From the NCBI GenBank assembly GCA_016185205.1, contig JACPOA010000031.1:238393-302392 (forward strand): 64,000 bases of DNA, written 5' to 3'. This stretch comes from Hyphomicrobiales bacterium. Its GTDB lineage: Bacteria > Pseudomonadota > Alphaproteobacteria > Rhizobiales > Xanthobacteraceae. Numbering within the stretch: the first letter of the stretch is position 1; each line of letters begins with the position of its first letter. The translations under genes were made by a program, and so were the position numbers. A model generated the notes under the pieces. It worked only from the letters and a program-made list of their open reading frames with translations, ran no database searches and was not told where the DNA came from. Below, piece after piece: positions 47,522 through 57,136 of this stretch.

Positions 47522-49081
47522 ATGTCGCTTGCGCGCGATATCACCACCGTCGGCGGCGGCACCCTGCTGTCGCGGCTGCTCGGTTTCGCGCGCGACGCCG
47601 GGATCGCCGCCCTGCTCGGCAGCGGGCCGCTCTCGGAGGCCTTCTTCGCGGTGCTGCAGGTGGTCAATTTCTTCCGCCGCCTGCTGGCGGAAGGCGCGCT
47701 CAACAGCGCCTTCGTGCCGATCTGGCTCACGCTGCGCCAGGCCGAGGACGGCGCCGCCCATGCCGATCGATTGACCCGGCGCGCCCTGCTGGCGATGTTC
47801 TGCATCACCGGCATTCTCGCTTTGTTGGCGGTCCTGTTCGGGCGCTTTGCGATCGCCGTCATCGCCCCAGGATTCGACGAGTGGCGCCAGTCATTCGCGG
47901 CTTTCCTGCTGTTCATGGCCGCGCCCTACATCGTTCTGGCCGGGCTGGTGGCGGTAATCTCAGCCGCGCTTAATGCCGAAGGCCGTGTCGCCGCCGTCAC
48001 CGTCAGCACGGTCATGTTCAATATCGTCATGGTGCTGGCGCTTGTCGTGCTGCCTACTGAAGAGATAGAGCCGTTTTACGTCGCTTTTTGGCTTGCCTTT
48101 GCCGTTAGCGCCGCCGGCCTCACCCAGTTGGTATTGACGGCAACGACGTGGCTGTGGACCGGCAAGCGCTGGCGGCGCCCGCATCTTCGCGTGCCCGACC
48201 GGACGCGGCAATTTTTCGCGCGCGCCGTGCCCAGCCTGATCGCGGCCGGCATTCCGCAACTCAAGCTGATCGCGGCCGCGGCGGTGGTGTCGTCCTCGCC
48301 GGCGGCGCTGTCGTGGCTGTATTACGCCAACCGGCTGTACGAACTGCCGCTCGGCGTCGCTTCCATTGCGATTGCCACCGTGATCGTGCCGCGCATTGCC
48401 GCCAGCCTGCGCGCCGGCGATGCCGATGGTTTCACAGGCGTGCAGTCGCGCGCGTTCGAGATCGCGCTCGGGCTGGCGCTGCCGGCGGCGGCCGGCTTCG
48501 CGCTGCTGGCCGCGCCGATCGCCGGCGGGCTGTTCGAGCGCGGCGCCTTTGGGCCGCAGGACACGGCGGCGGTCGCCGCCGCCTTGGCGGCGATCTGCGC
48601 CGGCCTGCCCGGCCATGTGCTGGAGAAGATGTTCGGCGCGGTGTCGTTCGCCCATGACGACACCCATACGCCGATGCTCGCCGCGCTTTGCGGCCTCGCC
48701 GCGGCCATCGTCGGCGCCGTGCTGCTGTTCCCGCGTTACGGCCATGTTGGCGTCGCCGCCGCCATCGCGATCTCCGGCTGGGTCGGCGCCACGCTGCTCG
48801 GCCTCATTCTGTATCGGCGCGGCTGGCTGCGGCTCGACGCGAGCGGCTGGCGACGGCTGCCGCGCATTCTGCTCGCCACCATCGTCATGGGCGCCGTGGT
48901 CGCTTATGCCCTGATGACCGGCCATTCGCACTTCCCGGCGCTGGCGGCGTCATCGCTCGGCCGGCTCGCCCTGCTGATCGTACTGGTGACGCTCGGGGTC
49001 GCGACCTATCTCGCCGCGCTGCAAATGCTCGGCGTGGCCAAGCTCAAGGACCTCATTTCCGCCGTGCGGACGAGTACTTAA
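47522..49081 (+). CDS. murJ: Lipid II flippase MurJ
   Basis: This 519-residue membrane protein has about 14 transmembrane segments and belongs to the MATE/MOP superfamily. It flips lipid II to the periplasm for peptidoglycan synthesis. LLSRLLGFARDAGIAALLGS with EAFFAVLQVVNFFRRLLAEG near the N-terminus is typical. KLIAAAAVVSSSPAALSWLYY is in the middle, and VLEKMFGAVSFAHDDTHTPM is family-typical near residue 365. It is followed by trpS after 59 bases. Confidence 0.93.
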   Translation: MSLARDITTVGGGTLLSRLLGFARDAGIAALLGSGPLSEAFFAVLQVVNFFRRLLAEGALNSAFVPIWLTLRQAEDGAAHADRLTRRALLAMFCITGILALLAVLFGRFAIAVIAPGFDEWRQSFAAFLLFMAAPYIVLAGLVAVISAALNAEGRVAAVTVSTVMFNIVMVLALVVLPTEEIEPFYVAFWLAFAVSAAGLTQLVLTATTWLWTGKRWRRPHLRVPDRTRQFFARAVPSLIAAGIPQLKLIAAAAVVSSSPAALSWLYYANRLYELPLGVASIAIATVIVPRIAASLRAGDADGFTGVQSRAFEIALGLALPAAAGFALLAAPIAGGLFERGAFGPQDTAAVAAALAAICAGLPGHVLEKMFGAVSFAHDDTHTPMLAALCGLAAAIVGAVLLFPRYGHVGVAAAIAISGWVGATLLGLILYRRGWLRLDASGWRRLPRILLATIVMGAVVAYALMTGHSHFPALAASSLGRLALLIVLVTLGVATYLAALQMLGVAKLKDLISAVRTST

Positions 49082-49140
49082 GGCACTTGCGCCGCGCGCC
49101 TCCGGCGTGGCATTGACGCCCCAGCAAAAGGACTGGGGCA

Positions 49141-50175
49141 ATGGCGTTCAAAGAGCGCGTATTTTCCGGCGTGCAGCCGACCGGCAATCTGCACCTCGGC
49201 AATTATCTCGGCGCGATCACCAAATTCGTCGCGCTGCAGGAACGCTACGACTGCATCTACTGCGTGGTCGACCTGCACGCCATCACGGTCTGGCAGGACC
49301 CGAGCGAATTGCCGCGCGCCACGCGCGAGGTGACCGCGGCGTTCCTGGCCTGCGGCATCGATCCCAAGATGCAGATCATCTTCAACCAGAGCCAGGTCGC
49401 CGAGCACGCCGAGCTCGCCTGGATCTTCAATTGCGTCGCGCGCCTGGGCTGGCTCAACCGCATGACCCAATTCAAGGAGAAGGCCGGCAAGGACCGCGAG
49501 AATGTCTCGGTCGGCCTCTACGCCTATCCCAACCTGATGGCGGCCGACATCCTGGTCTATCGCGCCACCCACGTGCCGGTCGGCGAGGACCAGAAGCAGC
49601 ACCTGGAGCTGTCGCGCGACATCGCGCAGAAATTCAACGTCGACTTCGCGCCGTCGATCCACGCGCATGGCTACGGCGAGGCGTTCTTCCCGCTGCCGGA
49701 GCCGATCATCCAGGGCCCGGCGACGCGGGTGATGTCGCTGCGCGACGGCTCCAAGAAAATGTCGAAGTCGGAGCCGTCGGATTATTCGCGCATCAACCTG
49801 ACCGACGACGCCGACGCCATCGCGCAGAAAATCCGCAAGGCCAAGACCGATCCGGAGCCGCTGCCGAGCGAGGAGAAGGGGTTGGAGCCGCGGCCGGAGG
49901 CCGACAATCTGGTCGGTATCTACGCCGCGCTCAAGGGCGTGAGCAAATCCGACGTGCTGCGCGAGTTCGGCGGCGGACAGTTCTCCACCTTCAAGAACGC
50001 GCTGGCCGATCTCTCGGTCGCCAAGCTCGGGCCGATCGGCGCCGAAATGAAAAAGCTGATGCAGGACCCGATGTATATCGACCAGGTTCTGGCCGACGGT
50101 TCGCAGCGCGCGCAGGTGCTCGCCGCCGAAACCATGAAGGCGGTCAAGGATATCGTCGGCTTCGTACGCGCCTGA
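49141..50175 (+). CDS. trpS: Tryptophanyl-tRNA synthetase
   Basis: This 344-residue class I synthetase charges tRNA-Trp. The HIGH-like motif is HLGN in [17 protein letters not shown] (about residues 11-27), and the KMSKS motif is seen exactly in [15 protein letters not shown] (about 202-216). [20 protein letters not shown] is also typical. Length is normal. AAAGGACTGGGGCA precedes the ATG. Confidence 0.96.
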   Translation: MAFKERVFSGVQPTGNLHLGNYLGAITKFVALQERYDCIYCVVDLHAITVWQDPSELPRATREVTAAFLACGIDPKMQIIFNQSQVAEHAELAWIFNCVARLGWLNRMTQFKEKAGKDRENVSVGLYAYPNLMAADILVYRATHVPVGEDQKQHLELSRDIAQKFNVDFAPSIHAHGYGEAFFPLPEPIIQGPATRVMSLRDGSKKMSKSEPSDYSRINLTDDADAIAQKIRKAKTDPEPLPSEEKGLEPRPEADNLVGIYAALKGVSKSDVLREFGGGQFSTFKNALADLSVAKLGPIGAEMKKLMQDPMYIDQVLADGSQRAQVLAAETMKAVKDIVGFVRA

Positions 50176-50243
50176 TCCTGGCTTTGCGCGTTGCAATATA
50201 GGTGGCTTGTCGGCGCGGCGGGCGCCGTGCCACCATCCCTGGC

Positions 50244-50738
50244 ATGAGCAGCAAGCGCAGCAGTTTCGAAAAAGGCCACAAGCGCAAATACCTGGTCGTC
50301 ATCGACGACACCGAGGAATGCGACCGCGCCGTCTATTGGGCAGCCAAGCGCGCCGGCCGCACCAAGTCGCAGATCGTCATGCTGCGCGTGATCGAGACGG
50401 GCGATCACAATCAGCAATGGCTGGGCGTCGCCGACATCATGAAAGCCGAGGCGCAGGAAGCCGCCAACGCGGTGCTCGATAAATTCGCCGCGCGCGCGAA
50501 AGCCATCGCGCGCATCACGCCGGACCGCGTGATCCGCGAGGGCAACACCGCCGAGCAGATCGTCAAGCTGATCGAGGAGGACGCCGATATCGGCATCCTG
50601 GTGCTGGCCGCCGGCACCGGCAAGGAAGGCCCCGGCCCGCTGGTGTCCGGCCTCGGCAAGACCGCCGGAACCTTCCCGATCCCGGTCGCCATCGTGCCCG
50701 GTCATCTGAGCGACGAGGATATCGACGCCAGTTCTTGA
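50244..50738 (+). CDS. Universal stress protein family (UspA) protein
   Basis: This 164-residue single-domain protein starts with a basic stretch and then YLVVIDDTEECDRAVYWAAK. DIGILVLAAGTGKEGPGPLV carries the ATP-type GxG-G-9-G loop seen in nucleotide-binding Usp proteins. The end FPIPVAIVPGHLSDEDID is typical. I chose ATG 50244. It follows trpS by 68 bases. The exact stress role is unknown. Confidence 0.88.
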   Translation: MSSKRSSFEKGHKRKYLVVIDDTEECDRAVYWAAKRAGRTKSQIVMLRVIETGDHNQQWLGVADIMKAEAQEAANAVLDKFAARAKAIARITPDRVIREGNTAEQIVKLIEEDADIGILVLAAGTGKEGPGPLVSGLGKTAGTFPIPVAIVPGHLSDEDIDASS

Positions 50739-50831
50739 TGAAGGCCTGTTGACCTTAGTCAATCAAGGCGCCATCTATCCGGGGTAGTTTTTGCCATCCG
50801 CGGGCCTTGAACCCGTTTGAGGAGCAAATCG

Positions 50832-51392
50832 ATGTTCATCCAGACCGAAGCCACGCCCAATCCGGCGACGCTGAAATTCCTGCCGGGGCGAGCCGTGCTC
50901 GACGCCGGCACGCTCGACATGCCGAACCGGCAGGCCGCCGAGCAATCGCCGCTGGCCGAGCGGCTGTTCGGCATTCCGAATATCAGCGGCGTCTTCTACG
51001 GCTCCGACTTCATCTCGGTCACCAAGACCGAGGGCGAATGGCAGCAGATCAAACCGGCGATCCTCGGCGCCATCATGGAGCATTACCTGTCGGGCGCGCC
51101 GCTGCTGGCGGCCAATGCGCAGCCGGCCGCGGCCGGGGCGGATGAATTCTTCGACGCCAACGACGCCGAAACCGTCGCCATCATCAAGGACCTGATCGAG
51201 ACGCGCGTGCGTCCGGCGGTCGCCGGCGACGGCGGCGACATCACCTTCAAGGGCTACAAGGAAGGCATCGTGTTCCTGCAGATGAAGGGCGCCTGCTCGG
51301 GTTGCCCGTCCTCGACCGCCACCCTCCAGCACGGCATCCAGAACCTGCTCAAGCATTTCGTGCCCGAGGTGAACGAGGTCAGGCCGGTTTAG
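50832..51392 (+). CDS. NifU/NfuA-type iron-sulfur carrier protein
   Basis: This 186-residue protein has the N-terminal Nfu domain (MFIQTEATPNPATLKFLPGR) and the C-terminal NifU domain, whose CxxC motif MKGACSGCPSSTATLQHGIQ binds an iron-sulfur cluster. It delivers clusters to target enzymes such as lipoate and aconitase-type proteins. I chose ATG 50832 with GAGGAG upstream. The following stretch is a repeat. Confidence 0.93.
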   Translation: MFIQTEATPNPATLKFLPGRAVLDAGTLDMPNRQAAEQSPLAERLFGIPNISGVFYGSDFISVTKTEGEWQQIKPAILGAIMEHYLSGAPLLAANAQPAAAGADEFFDANDAETVAIIKDLIETRVRPAVAGDGGDITFKGYKEGIVFLQMKGACSGCPSSTATLQHGIQNLLKHFVPEVNEVRPV

Positions 51393-51398
51393 TTTTCA

Positions 51399-51503
51399 GT
51401 CATTCCGGGACGCGCCGTAGGCGCGGACCCGGAATCCAGAGCTACCAGCACAATACGCGTCCCTGGATTCCGGGCTCGCCGCTTCGCGGCGCCCCGGAAT
51501 GAC
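51399..51503. repeat. Inverted repeat pair of the GTCATTCCGGG type
   Basis: GTCATTCCGGG at the left end and CCCGGAATGAC at the right end are complementary. Internal copies of CCCGGAATCCAG and CTGGATTCCGGG pair too. Such blocks are very common between genes in Hyphomicrobiales. Confidence 0.85.
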
Positions 51504-51540
51504 ATCGTTGTTTTTGCCGCCGCGGTGCTAAACTCAGATT

Positions 51541-52224
51541 ATGCGCGTCCTTGCCATCGATACTGCGCTCGAGGCCTGCTCGGCCGCCGTGCTCGACACC
51601 GAGCGCGCCAGCGTCAGCGCGTATGAATCGCTGCCCATGCTGCGCGGCCATGCCGAAGCGCTGATCCCGCTGATCGCGCGCGTGCTGGAACGCGCCCGGC
51701 TGACTTTTTCCGAACTCGACCGCATCGCGGTCACCACCGGACCCGGCAGCTTCACCGGCTTGCGGGTGGGGATTTCGGCCGCGCGCGGGATAGCGCTCGC
51801 CGCCGGCAAACCGGCGGTCGGGCTGTCCACGCTCGCCGCCTTCGCCGCGCCCTTGATCGCCGCCGACGATACGCTACCGGTGGTGGTGGCGATCGATGCG
51901 CGGCACGACCACGTCTATCTGCAAGTGTTCGGGCCCGGCGGCCGCACGCTGGTGACGCCGCGGCTGGTGCCGGTGCGCGAAGCGCTGCGCGCGGCGGCGA
52001 CCGACGCCCCGCGCCTCATCGGCACCGCGGCCAATATGTTGGCGGCGGCCTGGCCGGACGGCGTTGGCCCGCCGTCCGCGATCGAGCAGCGACAGGCTCC
52101 CGACATCGACTGGGTGGCCCGCCTCGGCGCCGCCGCGGTGGAAACCGGATCGCCGCCGAAACCGCTCTATCTGCGCGCGCCCGACGCGCAGCCGCAGGAC
52201 GCCGCGCAACTGGCGCGAAGATGA
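51541..52224 (+). CDS. tsaB: tRNA threonylcarbamoyladenosine biosynthesis protein TsaB
   Basis: This 227-residue ASKHA-fold protein works with TsaD and TsaE to make t6A37 in tRNAs. MRVLAIDTALEACSAAVLDT and VTTGPGSFTGLRVGISAARG are diagnostic. Unlike TsaD, it has no HxxxH metal motif, as expected. It precedes rimI, as in many alphaproteobacteria, with repeat copy 4 between them. Confidence 0.93.
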   Translation: MRVLAIDTALEACSAAVLDTERASVSAYESLPMLRGHAEALIPLIARVLERARLTFSELDRIAVTTGPGSFTGLRVGISAARGIALAAGKPAVGLSTLAAFAAPLIAADDTLPVVVAIDARHDHVYLQVFGPGGRTLVTPRLVPVREALRAAATDAPRLIGTAANMLAAAWPDGVGPPSAIEQRQAPDIDWVARLGAAAVETGSPPKPLYLRAPDAQPQDAAQLARR

Positions 52225-52228
52225 TATA

Positions 52229-52277
52229 GCGCATGATCCCGAAAAGTGGGCACCGGTTTTCGGAAAAGATCATGCGC
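52229..52277 (+). repeat. 49-bp palindromic repeat, copy 4
   Basis: It begins GCGCATGATCCCGAAAAGTG and ends AAAAGATCATGCGC. It starts five bases after the tsaB stop and ends seven bases before my preferred rimI start. Its ATGs at 52233 and 52272 are in frame with rimI, so the repeat adds possible rimI starts. Confidence 0.9.
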
Positions 52278-52283
52278 AATGTC

Positions 52284-52763
52284 ATGAGCTGGCTTGCCAA
52301 TCTATTCGCACGCGGCGAGCCGGCCTTGTCGGAAGCCTCCGCCCGCGATGCGGGCGCAATCGCCGCGCTGCATAGCCATTCGTTTCGCCGCGGCTGGAGC
52401 GAGCCGGAGGTGGAAGCCCTGCTGCTCGACCGCCATGTGATCGCGCACCGCGCCGGCAGCGGGGTCAAGCTAGCCGGCTTCATCATGTCGCGGCTGGTCG
52501 AGGACGAGGTGGAAATCCTCTCGGTCGCGGTCGCCCAATCCCAGCAAGGGCGCGGCCTCGCCGCCAGGCTGCTCGATCTGCATCTGCGGCGGCTGGCGGG
52601 CCTGGGCGCGCGCGCGGTATTCCTGGAGGTCGACGAGCACAACAGGCCGGCCATCAGGCTTTACGACCGCGCCGGTTTTGCGGAGATATCCCGCCGCCCC
52701 AATTACTACCCGGCCTCCAGCGGCACCGCCGCCGCATTGGTGCTGCGCCGCGATCTTGCTTAA
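52284..52763 (+). CDS. rimI: Ribosomal protein S18-alanine N-acetyltransferase
   Basis: This GNAT acetyltransferase of about 159 residues has the acetyl-CoA loop VAVAQSQQGRGLAARLLDLH and the C-terminal EVDEHNRPAIRLYDRAGFAE, both typical of RimI. I chose ATG 52284 (MSWLANLFARGEPALSEA), as homologues start near there. ATG 52272 and 52233 are also in frame but lie in repeat copy 4. Position between tsaB and fur supports the name. Confidence 0.88.
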   Translation: MSWLANLFARGEPALSEASARDAGAIAALHSHSFRRGWSEPEVEALLLDRHVIAHRAGSGVKLAGFIMSRLVEDEVEILSVAVAQSQQGRGLAARLLDLHLRRLAGLGARAVFLEVDEHNRPAIRLYDRAGFAEISRRPNYYPASSGTAAALVLRRDLA

Positions 52764-52821
52764 GACGCGCATGCGCTCAATATGCTATGAGAGCCGGACC
52801 GCAGAGCCAGAGACAAGCACC

Positions 52822-53268
52822 TTGACCATCCCGGAAAAAGACCTCTCCGAACGGAGAAACATCGAAGCCCTTTGCGTCGCCAAGGGCATGCGTATGACCG
52901 AGCAGCGGCGCGTGATCGCGCGCGTGCTGGCGGGTTCGGAAGATCATCCCGACGTCGAGGAACTGTACCGGCGCTGCGCCAAGGTCGACGACCGCATTTC
53001 GATCTCCACCGTCTACCGCACGGTACGGCTGTTCGAGGATGCCGGCATCATCGAGCGGCACGATTTCCGGGAAGGCCGCGCGCGCTACGAGACCAGCCGC
53101 GAATCGCATCACGATCATCTGATCAATCTGCGCAGCGGCGAGGTGATCGAATTCCAGTCGGAAGAGATCGAGCGGATGCAGGCCGAAGTCGCGCGCAAGC
53201 TCGGCTACAAACTGGTCGACCACCGGCTCGAGCTTTATGCCGTGCCACTCAACGACGAGAAGAAATAG
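52822..53268 (+). CDS. fur: Fur-family metal-responsive transcriptional regulator
   Basis: This regulator of about 148 residues has the winged-helix part GMRMTEQRRVIARVLAGSED and STVYRTVRLFEDAGIIERHD. The metal-binding region is SRESHHDHLINLRSGEVIEF. The C-terminal CxxC zinc site of E. coli Fur is absent, as in rhizobial Fur/Mur proteins, which respond to manganese or iron. The start is uncertain: I prefer TTG 52822, but ATG 52771 would add 17 residues. The rimI-fur-plsC order is conserved in the group. Confidence 0.85.
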   Translation: MTIPEKDLSERRNIEALCVAKGMRMTEQRRVIARVLAGSEDHPDVEELYRRCAKVDDRISISTVYRTVRLFEDAGIIERHDFREGRARYETSRESHHDHLINLRSGEVIEFQSEEIERMQAEVARKLGYKLVDHRLELYAVPLNDEKK

Positions 53269-53274
53269 TCTCTG

Positions 53275-54075
53275 ATGGCGCGGGCCCTTTTCGTCGCGAT
53301 CATCTTTTTCACCATGACGCCGCTGTTGATCGCGGCGCAGTGGCTGCTCGTCAAGCTCGGCCTGTCGGGCTGGGGAGTGATCGCCGTCAACTACTATCGC
53401 GCGCTATGCACCGTCTTGCGCATCCGCGTGCGCGTCGTCGGCGAGCCGGTGCGCGACCGCGCGGTGCTGTTCGTCTCCAATCACGTGTCGTGGGCCGACA
53501 TCCTGGCGATCGGCTCGATCACGCCAATCGCCTATGTCTCCAAGAGCGAGATCGCCGGCTGGCCGATGGTCGGCCCTGCCGCCAAGGCGCAGCGCACCGT
53601 GTTCGTCGATCGCTCGCGCCGCCATCAGACCGGCGATGCCATCGCCGAGATCGTCAAGCGCTTGGCCTCCGGCACCTCGGTGGTGCTGTTCGCGGAAGGC
53701 ACTTCGAGCGACGGCAACCGCGTGCTGCCGTTCCGCTCGGCGCTGGTCGGCGCGGTCAAGGAGGCAAGCGCGCGCGCCGAGAGCGGCATCCTGATCCAGC
53801 CGATGTCGATCTGCTACACCGGCCTGAACGGCATCCCGATGGGCCGCCAGCATCGTCCGACCGTGGCCTGGTACGGCGATCTCGACTTCATGCCGCACAT
53901 CAAGGCCTTCATCGCGCGCGGCGCGGTCGACGCGGTGGTCAGCTATGGCGAGCCGGTGGCGGCCGACGGCAGCGCCGACCGCAAGGCGATGACCCGGTCG
54001 CTCGAAGGCGCGGTGCGCAAGATCACCTCGGATACGCTGCGCGGCCGCGCGCGGCCGCTGCATGCGGGCTCGTGA
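53275..54075 (+). CDS. plsC: 1-acyl-sn-glycerol-3-phosphate acyltransferase (PlsC-like)
   Basis: This 266-residue membrane-bound acyltransferase has an N-terminal hydrophobic segment (FVAIIFFTMTPLLIAAQWLL). The HX4D motif is in VSNHVSWADILAIG, and AEGTSSDGNRVLPFRSALVG forms the second acceptor motif. It makes phosphatidic acid or acylates a related lyso-lipid such as an ornithine lipid precursor (OlsA is similar). It begins six bases after fur. Confidence 0.85.
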   Translation: MARALFVAIIFFTMTPLLIAAQWLLVKLGLSGWGVIAVNYYRALCTVLRIRVRVVGEPVRDRAVLFVSNHVSWADILAIGSITPIAYVSKSEIAGWPMVGPAAKAQRTVFVDRSRRHQTGDAIAEIVKRLASGTSVVLFAEGTSSDGNRVLPFRSALVGAVKEASARAESGILIQPMSICYTGLNGIPMGRQHRPTVAWYGDLDFMPHIKAFIARGAVDAVVSYGEPVAADGSADRKAMTRSLEGAVRKITSDTLRGRARPLHAGS

Positions 54076-54187
54076 GCGGCGGTGTCTTTAAAAACGTCAT
54101 AAAATCAATAACATATGGGCAGTTGACCGTCGGCTTGGCCGATTTCCGCATTTCAAATGCACGGCAAGTCGGGTAAACCCGAGCGGC

Positions 54188-55576
54188 ATGAACAAACCCC
54201 GCAAAGTCCACGTCAAATCGTTCGGCTGCCAGATGAACGTCTACGATTCCAATCGTATGGCGGACAGTCTGGCGGGCGCCGGCTTTAGCGAGACCGCGCA
54301 GGCCGCCGATGCCGATCTGGTCATCCTCAACACCTGCAACATCCGCGAAAAGGCGGTCGACAAGCTCTATTCCGAGATCGGCCGCATGCGCGAACTGAAG
54401 GAGGAAGCCGCCGCGCAAGGCCGCCAGATGCTGATCGCGGTCGCCGGCTGCGTGGCGCAGGCGGAGGGCCAGGAAATCACCCGCCGCGCGCAGGCGGTCG
54501 ATGTGGTGGTCGGCTCGCAGAACTATCACCGCCTGCCCGGCATGATCGCGCGCGCGCAGGCCGGCGAACGCATCGTCGATACCGAATTCCCGGTCGAGGA
54601 CAGATTCGACGCGCTGGCGGCGCCCACGCGCGAGGTAATCGCCAAGCGCGGCATCGCCGCCTTCGTCACCGTGCAGGAAGGCTGCGACAAATTCTGCACC
54701 TTTTGCGTGGTGCCCTATACGCGTGGTGCCGAGGTCTCACGCCCGGTCGAGAAGATCGCTACGGAAGTCGAACGGCTGGCGAGCGCCGGCGTGCGCGAGG
54801 TCACGCTGATCGGGCAGAACGTGAATGCCTATCACGGCCAAGGCGCCGACGGCCGGCCTGCCACGCTCGGCCAATTGCTGCGCCGGCTCAGCGACGTGCC
54901 CGGCATCGTGCGGCTGCGCTACACCACCAGCCATCCCTGCGACATGAAAGACGATCTGATCGCCGCCCATGGCGATCTGCCGGCGCTGATGCCCTATGTG
55001 CATCTTCCCGTTCAATCCGGCTCCGACCGCATGCTGGCGGCGATGAACCGCCGGCATACGCGCCGGGACTATCTCGACGTGATCGCGCGGCTGCGCGCGG
55101 TGCGCAGCGACCTCGCCTTCACCTCGGATTTCATCGTCGGCTTTCCGGGCGAGACCGAAGCCGATTTCCGCGCCACGCTCACGCTGCTTGACGAGGTCGG
55201 CTTTGCCTGCGCCTACAGCTTCGCCTATTCGCCGCGCCCGGGCACGCCGGCCGCCGACATGGCAACCCAGATTCCGCCGGAAGAACAATCCGAGCGCCTG
55301 CAACGGCTGCAGGCCGTGATCAACCGCCAGTGGCGCGCTTTCAACGCCAGCTTCATCGGCCGTACCGTCGAGGTGCTGCTGGAAAAGCCGGGCCGGCTCC
55401 CTGGGCAACTGGTCGGCAAAACCCCATATCTGCAGACAGTGCAGGTCATGGCGCGGCCTGAGCTGATCGGTTCGCTGGTGCCGGTCGCCATCACCGATAC
55501 CGGAACCAACACGCTGTTCGGCGCGCTCGCCGAGGGGAAGACCGAAATGCCAGCCCTCGCCACAGCAGGAGCTTGA
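54188..55576 (+). CDS. miaB: tRNA-2-methylthio-N6-dimethylallyladenosine synthase MiaB
   Basis: This 462-residue radical SAM methylthiotransferase modifies A37 of tRNAs. The N-terminal domain has the three cluster cysteines in [19 protein letters not shown] and AGCVAQAEG. The radical SAM motif is [25 protein letters not shown] domain ends the protein. The stop overlaps one possible start of the phoH gene. Confidence 0.95.
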   Translation: MNKPRKVHVKSFGCQMNVYDSNRMADSLAGAGFSETAQAADADLVILNTCNIREKAVDKLYSEIGRMRELKEEAAAQGRQMLIAVAGCVAQAEGQEITRRAQAVDVVVGSQNYHRLPGMIARAQAGERIVDTEFPVEDRFDALAAPTREVIAKRGIAAFVTVQEGCDKFCTFCVVPYTRGAEVSRPVEKIATEVERLASAGVREVTLIGQNVNAYHGQGADGRPATLGQLLRRLSDVPGIVRLRYTTSHPCDMKDDLIAAHGDLPALMPYVHLPVQSGSDRMLAAMNRRHTRRDYLDVIARLRAVRSDLAFTSDFIVGFPGETEADFRATLTLLDEVGFACAYSFAYSPRPGTPAADMATQIPPEEQSERLQRLQAVINRQWRAFNASFIGRTVEVLLEKPGRLPGQLVGKTPYLQTVQVMARPELIGSLVPVAITDTGTNTLFGALAEGKTEMPALATAGA

Positions 55577-55584
55577 GAGCCACC

Positions 55585-56616
55585 TTGCGCACATCGGATC
55601 CCGTGATCCCGTCCGCTGCCGCCTCCGAGGAGACGGCGACCACGCAGATCGTGCTCGCCTTCGAGGACAACAAGCTGGCCTCCGTGCTGTTCGGCCAATA
55701 CGGACAAAATCTCGCGCTGATCGAACGCCGCCTCGCCGTGGTGGCGGAGCAGCGCGGCAATCACGTCACGCTGGAAGGATCGCGCGGCGCCTGCGAGCAG
55801 GCCCGCCGCGTGCTGGAGGGGCTGTACGAACAGATCAAGCACGGCCAAGACCTCGCCTCCGGCGATGTCGAAGGCGCCATCCGGCAGGCGATCGCGCAAG
55901 GCTCGCTGTTCGATTTCGACCCGGCCGCCGCGCGCCCGGTTTTCGAGGAAATCAATCTGCGCAAGCGTCCGGTGCGCGCGCGCACCGCCGCGCAGGACTC
56001 CTATATCCGCGCGCTCAAGCGCCATCATCTGGTGTTCGGCACCGGACCGGCCGGCACCGGCAAGACCTGGCTGGCGGTGGCGCAAGCCATCCAGATGTTC
56101 GAGCGCAAGGAAGTCGACCGCATTATCCTGTCGCGGCCGGCGGTGGAAGCCGGTGAACGGCTCGGCTTCCTGCCCGGCGACATGCGCGAGAAGGTCGATC
56201 CTTACTTGCGGCCGATCTACGACGCGCTCTATGACCTGATGGACGCGCGCATCGTCGAGCGCGCGCTGCAAGGCGGCGAGATCGAGATCGCGCCGCTCGC
56301 CTTCATGCGCGGGCGCACGCTGTCGAACGCCGCCGTGATTCTCGACGAAGCGCAGAACACCACCTCGATGCAGATGAAGATGTTCCTGACCCGGCTGGGT
56401 GAGAACAGCCGCATGATCGTCACCGGCGACCCGAGCCAGGTCGACTTGCCGAACGGCCAGACCTCCGGCTTGCAGGAAGCGGTGCGGCTGCTCGCGGGCG
56501 TCGAGGGCGTCGGCCATGTCGCCTTCACCCATGAAGACGTGATCCGTCATGAATTGGTGGCGCGCATCGTCGCAGCCTATGACCGTCAATCGGCCGCGCG
56601 CGGGGACAAAAAATGA
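55585..56616 (+). CDS. PhoH-like ATPase
   Basis: This 343-residue protein has the Walker A loop VFGTGPAGTGKTWLAVAQAI and Walker B LSNAAVILDEAQNTTSMQMK. It is of the YbeZ type, which works with YbeY in ribosome maturation. I chose TTG 55585 because GAGAG lies about six bases upstream; TTG 55573, which overlaps the miaB stop, is too close to its AGGAG. It ends in an ATGA overlap with ybeY. Confidence 0.92.
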   Translation: MRTSDPVIPSAAASEETATTQIVLAFEDNKLASVLFGQYGQNLALIERRLAVVAEQRGNHVTLEGSRGACEQARRVLEGLYEQIKHGQDLASGDVEGAIRQAIAQGSLFDFDPAAARPVFEEINLRKRPVRARTAAQDSYIRALKRHHLVFGTGPAGTGKTWLAVAQAIQMFERKEVDRIILSRPAVEAGERLGFLPGDMREKVDPYLRPIYDALYDLMDARIVERALQGGEIEIAPLAFMRGRTLSNAAVILDEAQNTTSMQMKMFLTRLGENSRMIVTGDPSQVDLPNGQTSGLQEAVRLLAGVEGVGHVAFTHEDVIRHELVARIVAAYDRQSAARGDKK

Positions 56617-57131
56617 GACCGGCGCCGAGCCGGCGCGCGGTAGCGCCGGCGATCGACATCCAGGTCGCTTCCCCGCTGTGGCAGGCGCAGCCGCGGGCCG
56701 AGCAGGCCGTGCGCGCGGCGATCGTCGCGGCGGCGGCGCTCTCAACAGCCGATGGCGAAGTGAGTATCCTGTTGACCGATGACAAGGCGATTCGCGCCCT
56801 CAATCGCGACTGGCGCGGCATCGACAAGCCGACCAACGTGCTGTCGTTTCCGGCGCCGGCTGCGGCGCCCGGCGCGCTACCCAAGATGCTCGGCGATATC
56901 GTCATGGCCTATGAGACGCTTGCCCAAGAATGCGACCGGGAAGATCGGATTTTCCTGCATCATCTGGCCCATCTCACGGTGCATGGTTTTCTTCACCTCA
57001 TCGGCTACGATCATCAGACCGATGCCCAAGCCGACGAAATGGAAGGCCTCGAAAGCAAAATCATGGCGCGCATGAACCTGCCCGATCCCTATCTTGCGAA
57101 CGGTCTTGACCGCGATTTTGGCGACGCCTGA
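56613..57131 (+). CDS. ybeY: Endoribonuclease YbeY (16S rRNA maturation)
   Basis: This 172-residue zinc protein has the motif HLTVHGFLHLIGYDHQ, with the three histidine ligands, and the segment DWRGIDKPTNVLSFPAPAA. It takes part in 3' processing of 16S rRNA and in ribosome quality control. The ATG overlaps the phoH stop (ATGA). Confidence 0.94.
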   Translation: MRPAPSRRAVAPAIDIQVASPLWQAQPRAEQAVRAAIVAAAALSTADGEVSILLTDDKAIRALNRDWRGIDKPTNVLSFPAPAAAPGALPKMLGDIVMAYETLAQECDREDRIFLHHLAHLTVHGFLHLIGYDHQTDAQADEMEGLESKIMARMNLPDPYLANGLDRDFGDA

Positions 57132-57136
57132 CAGCC

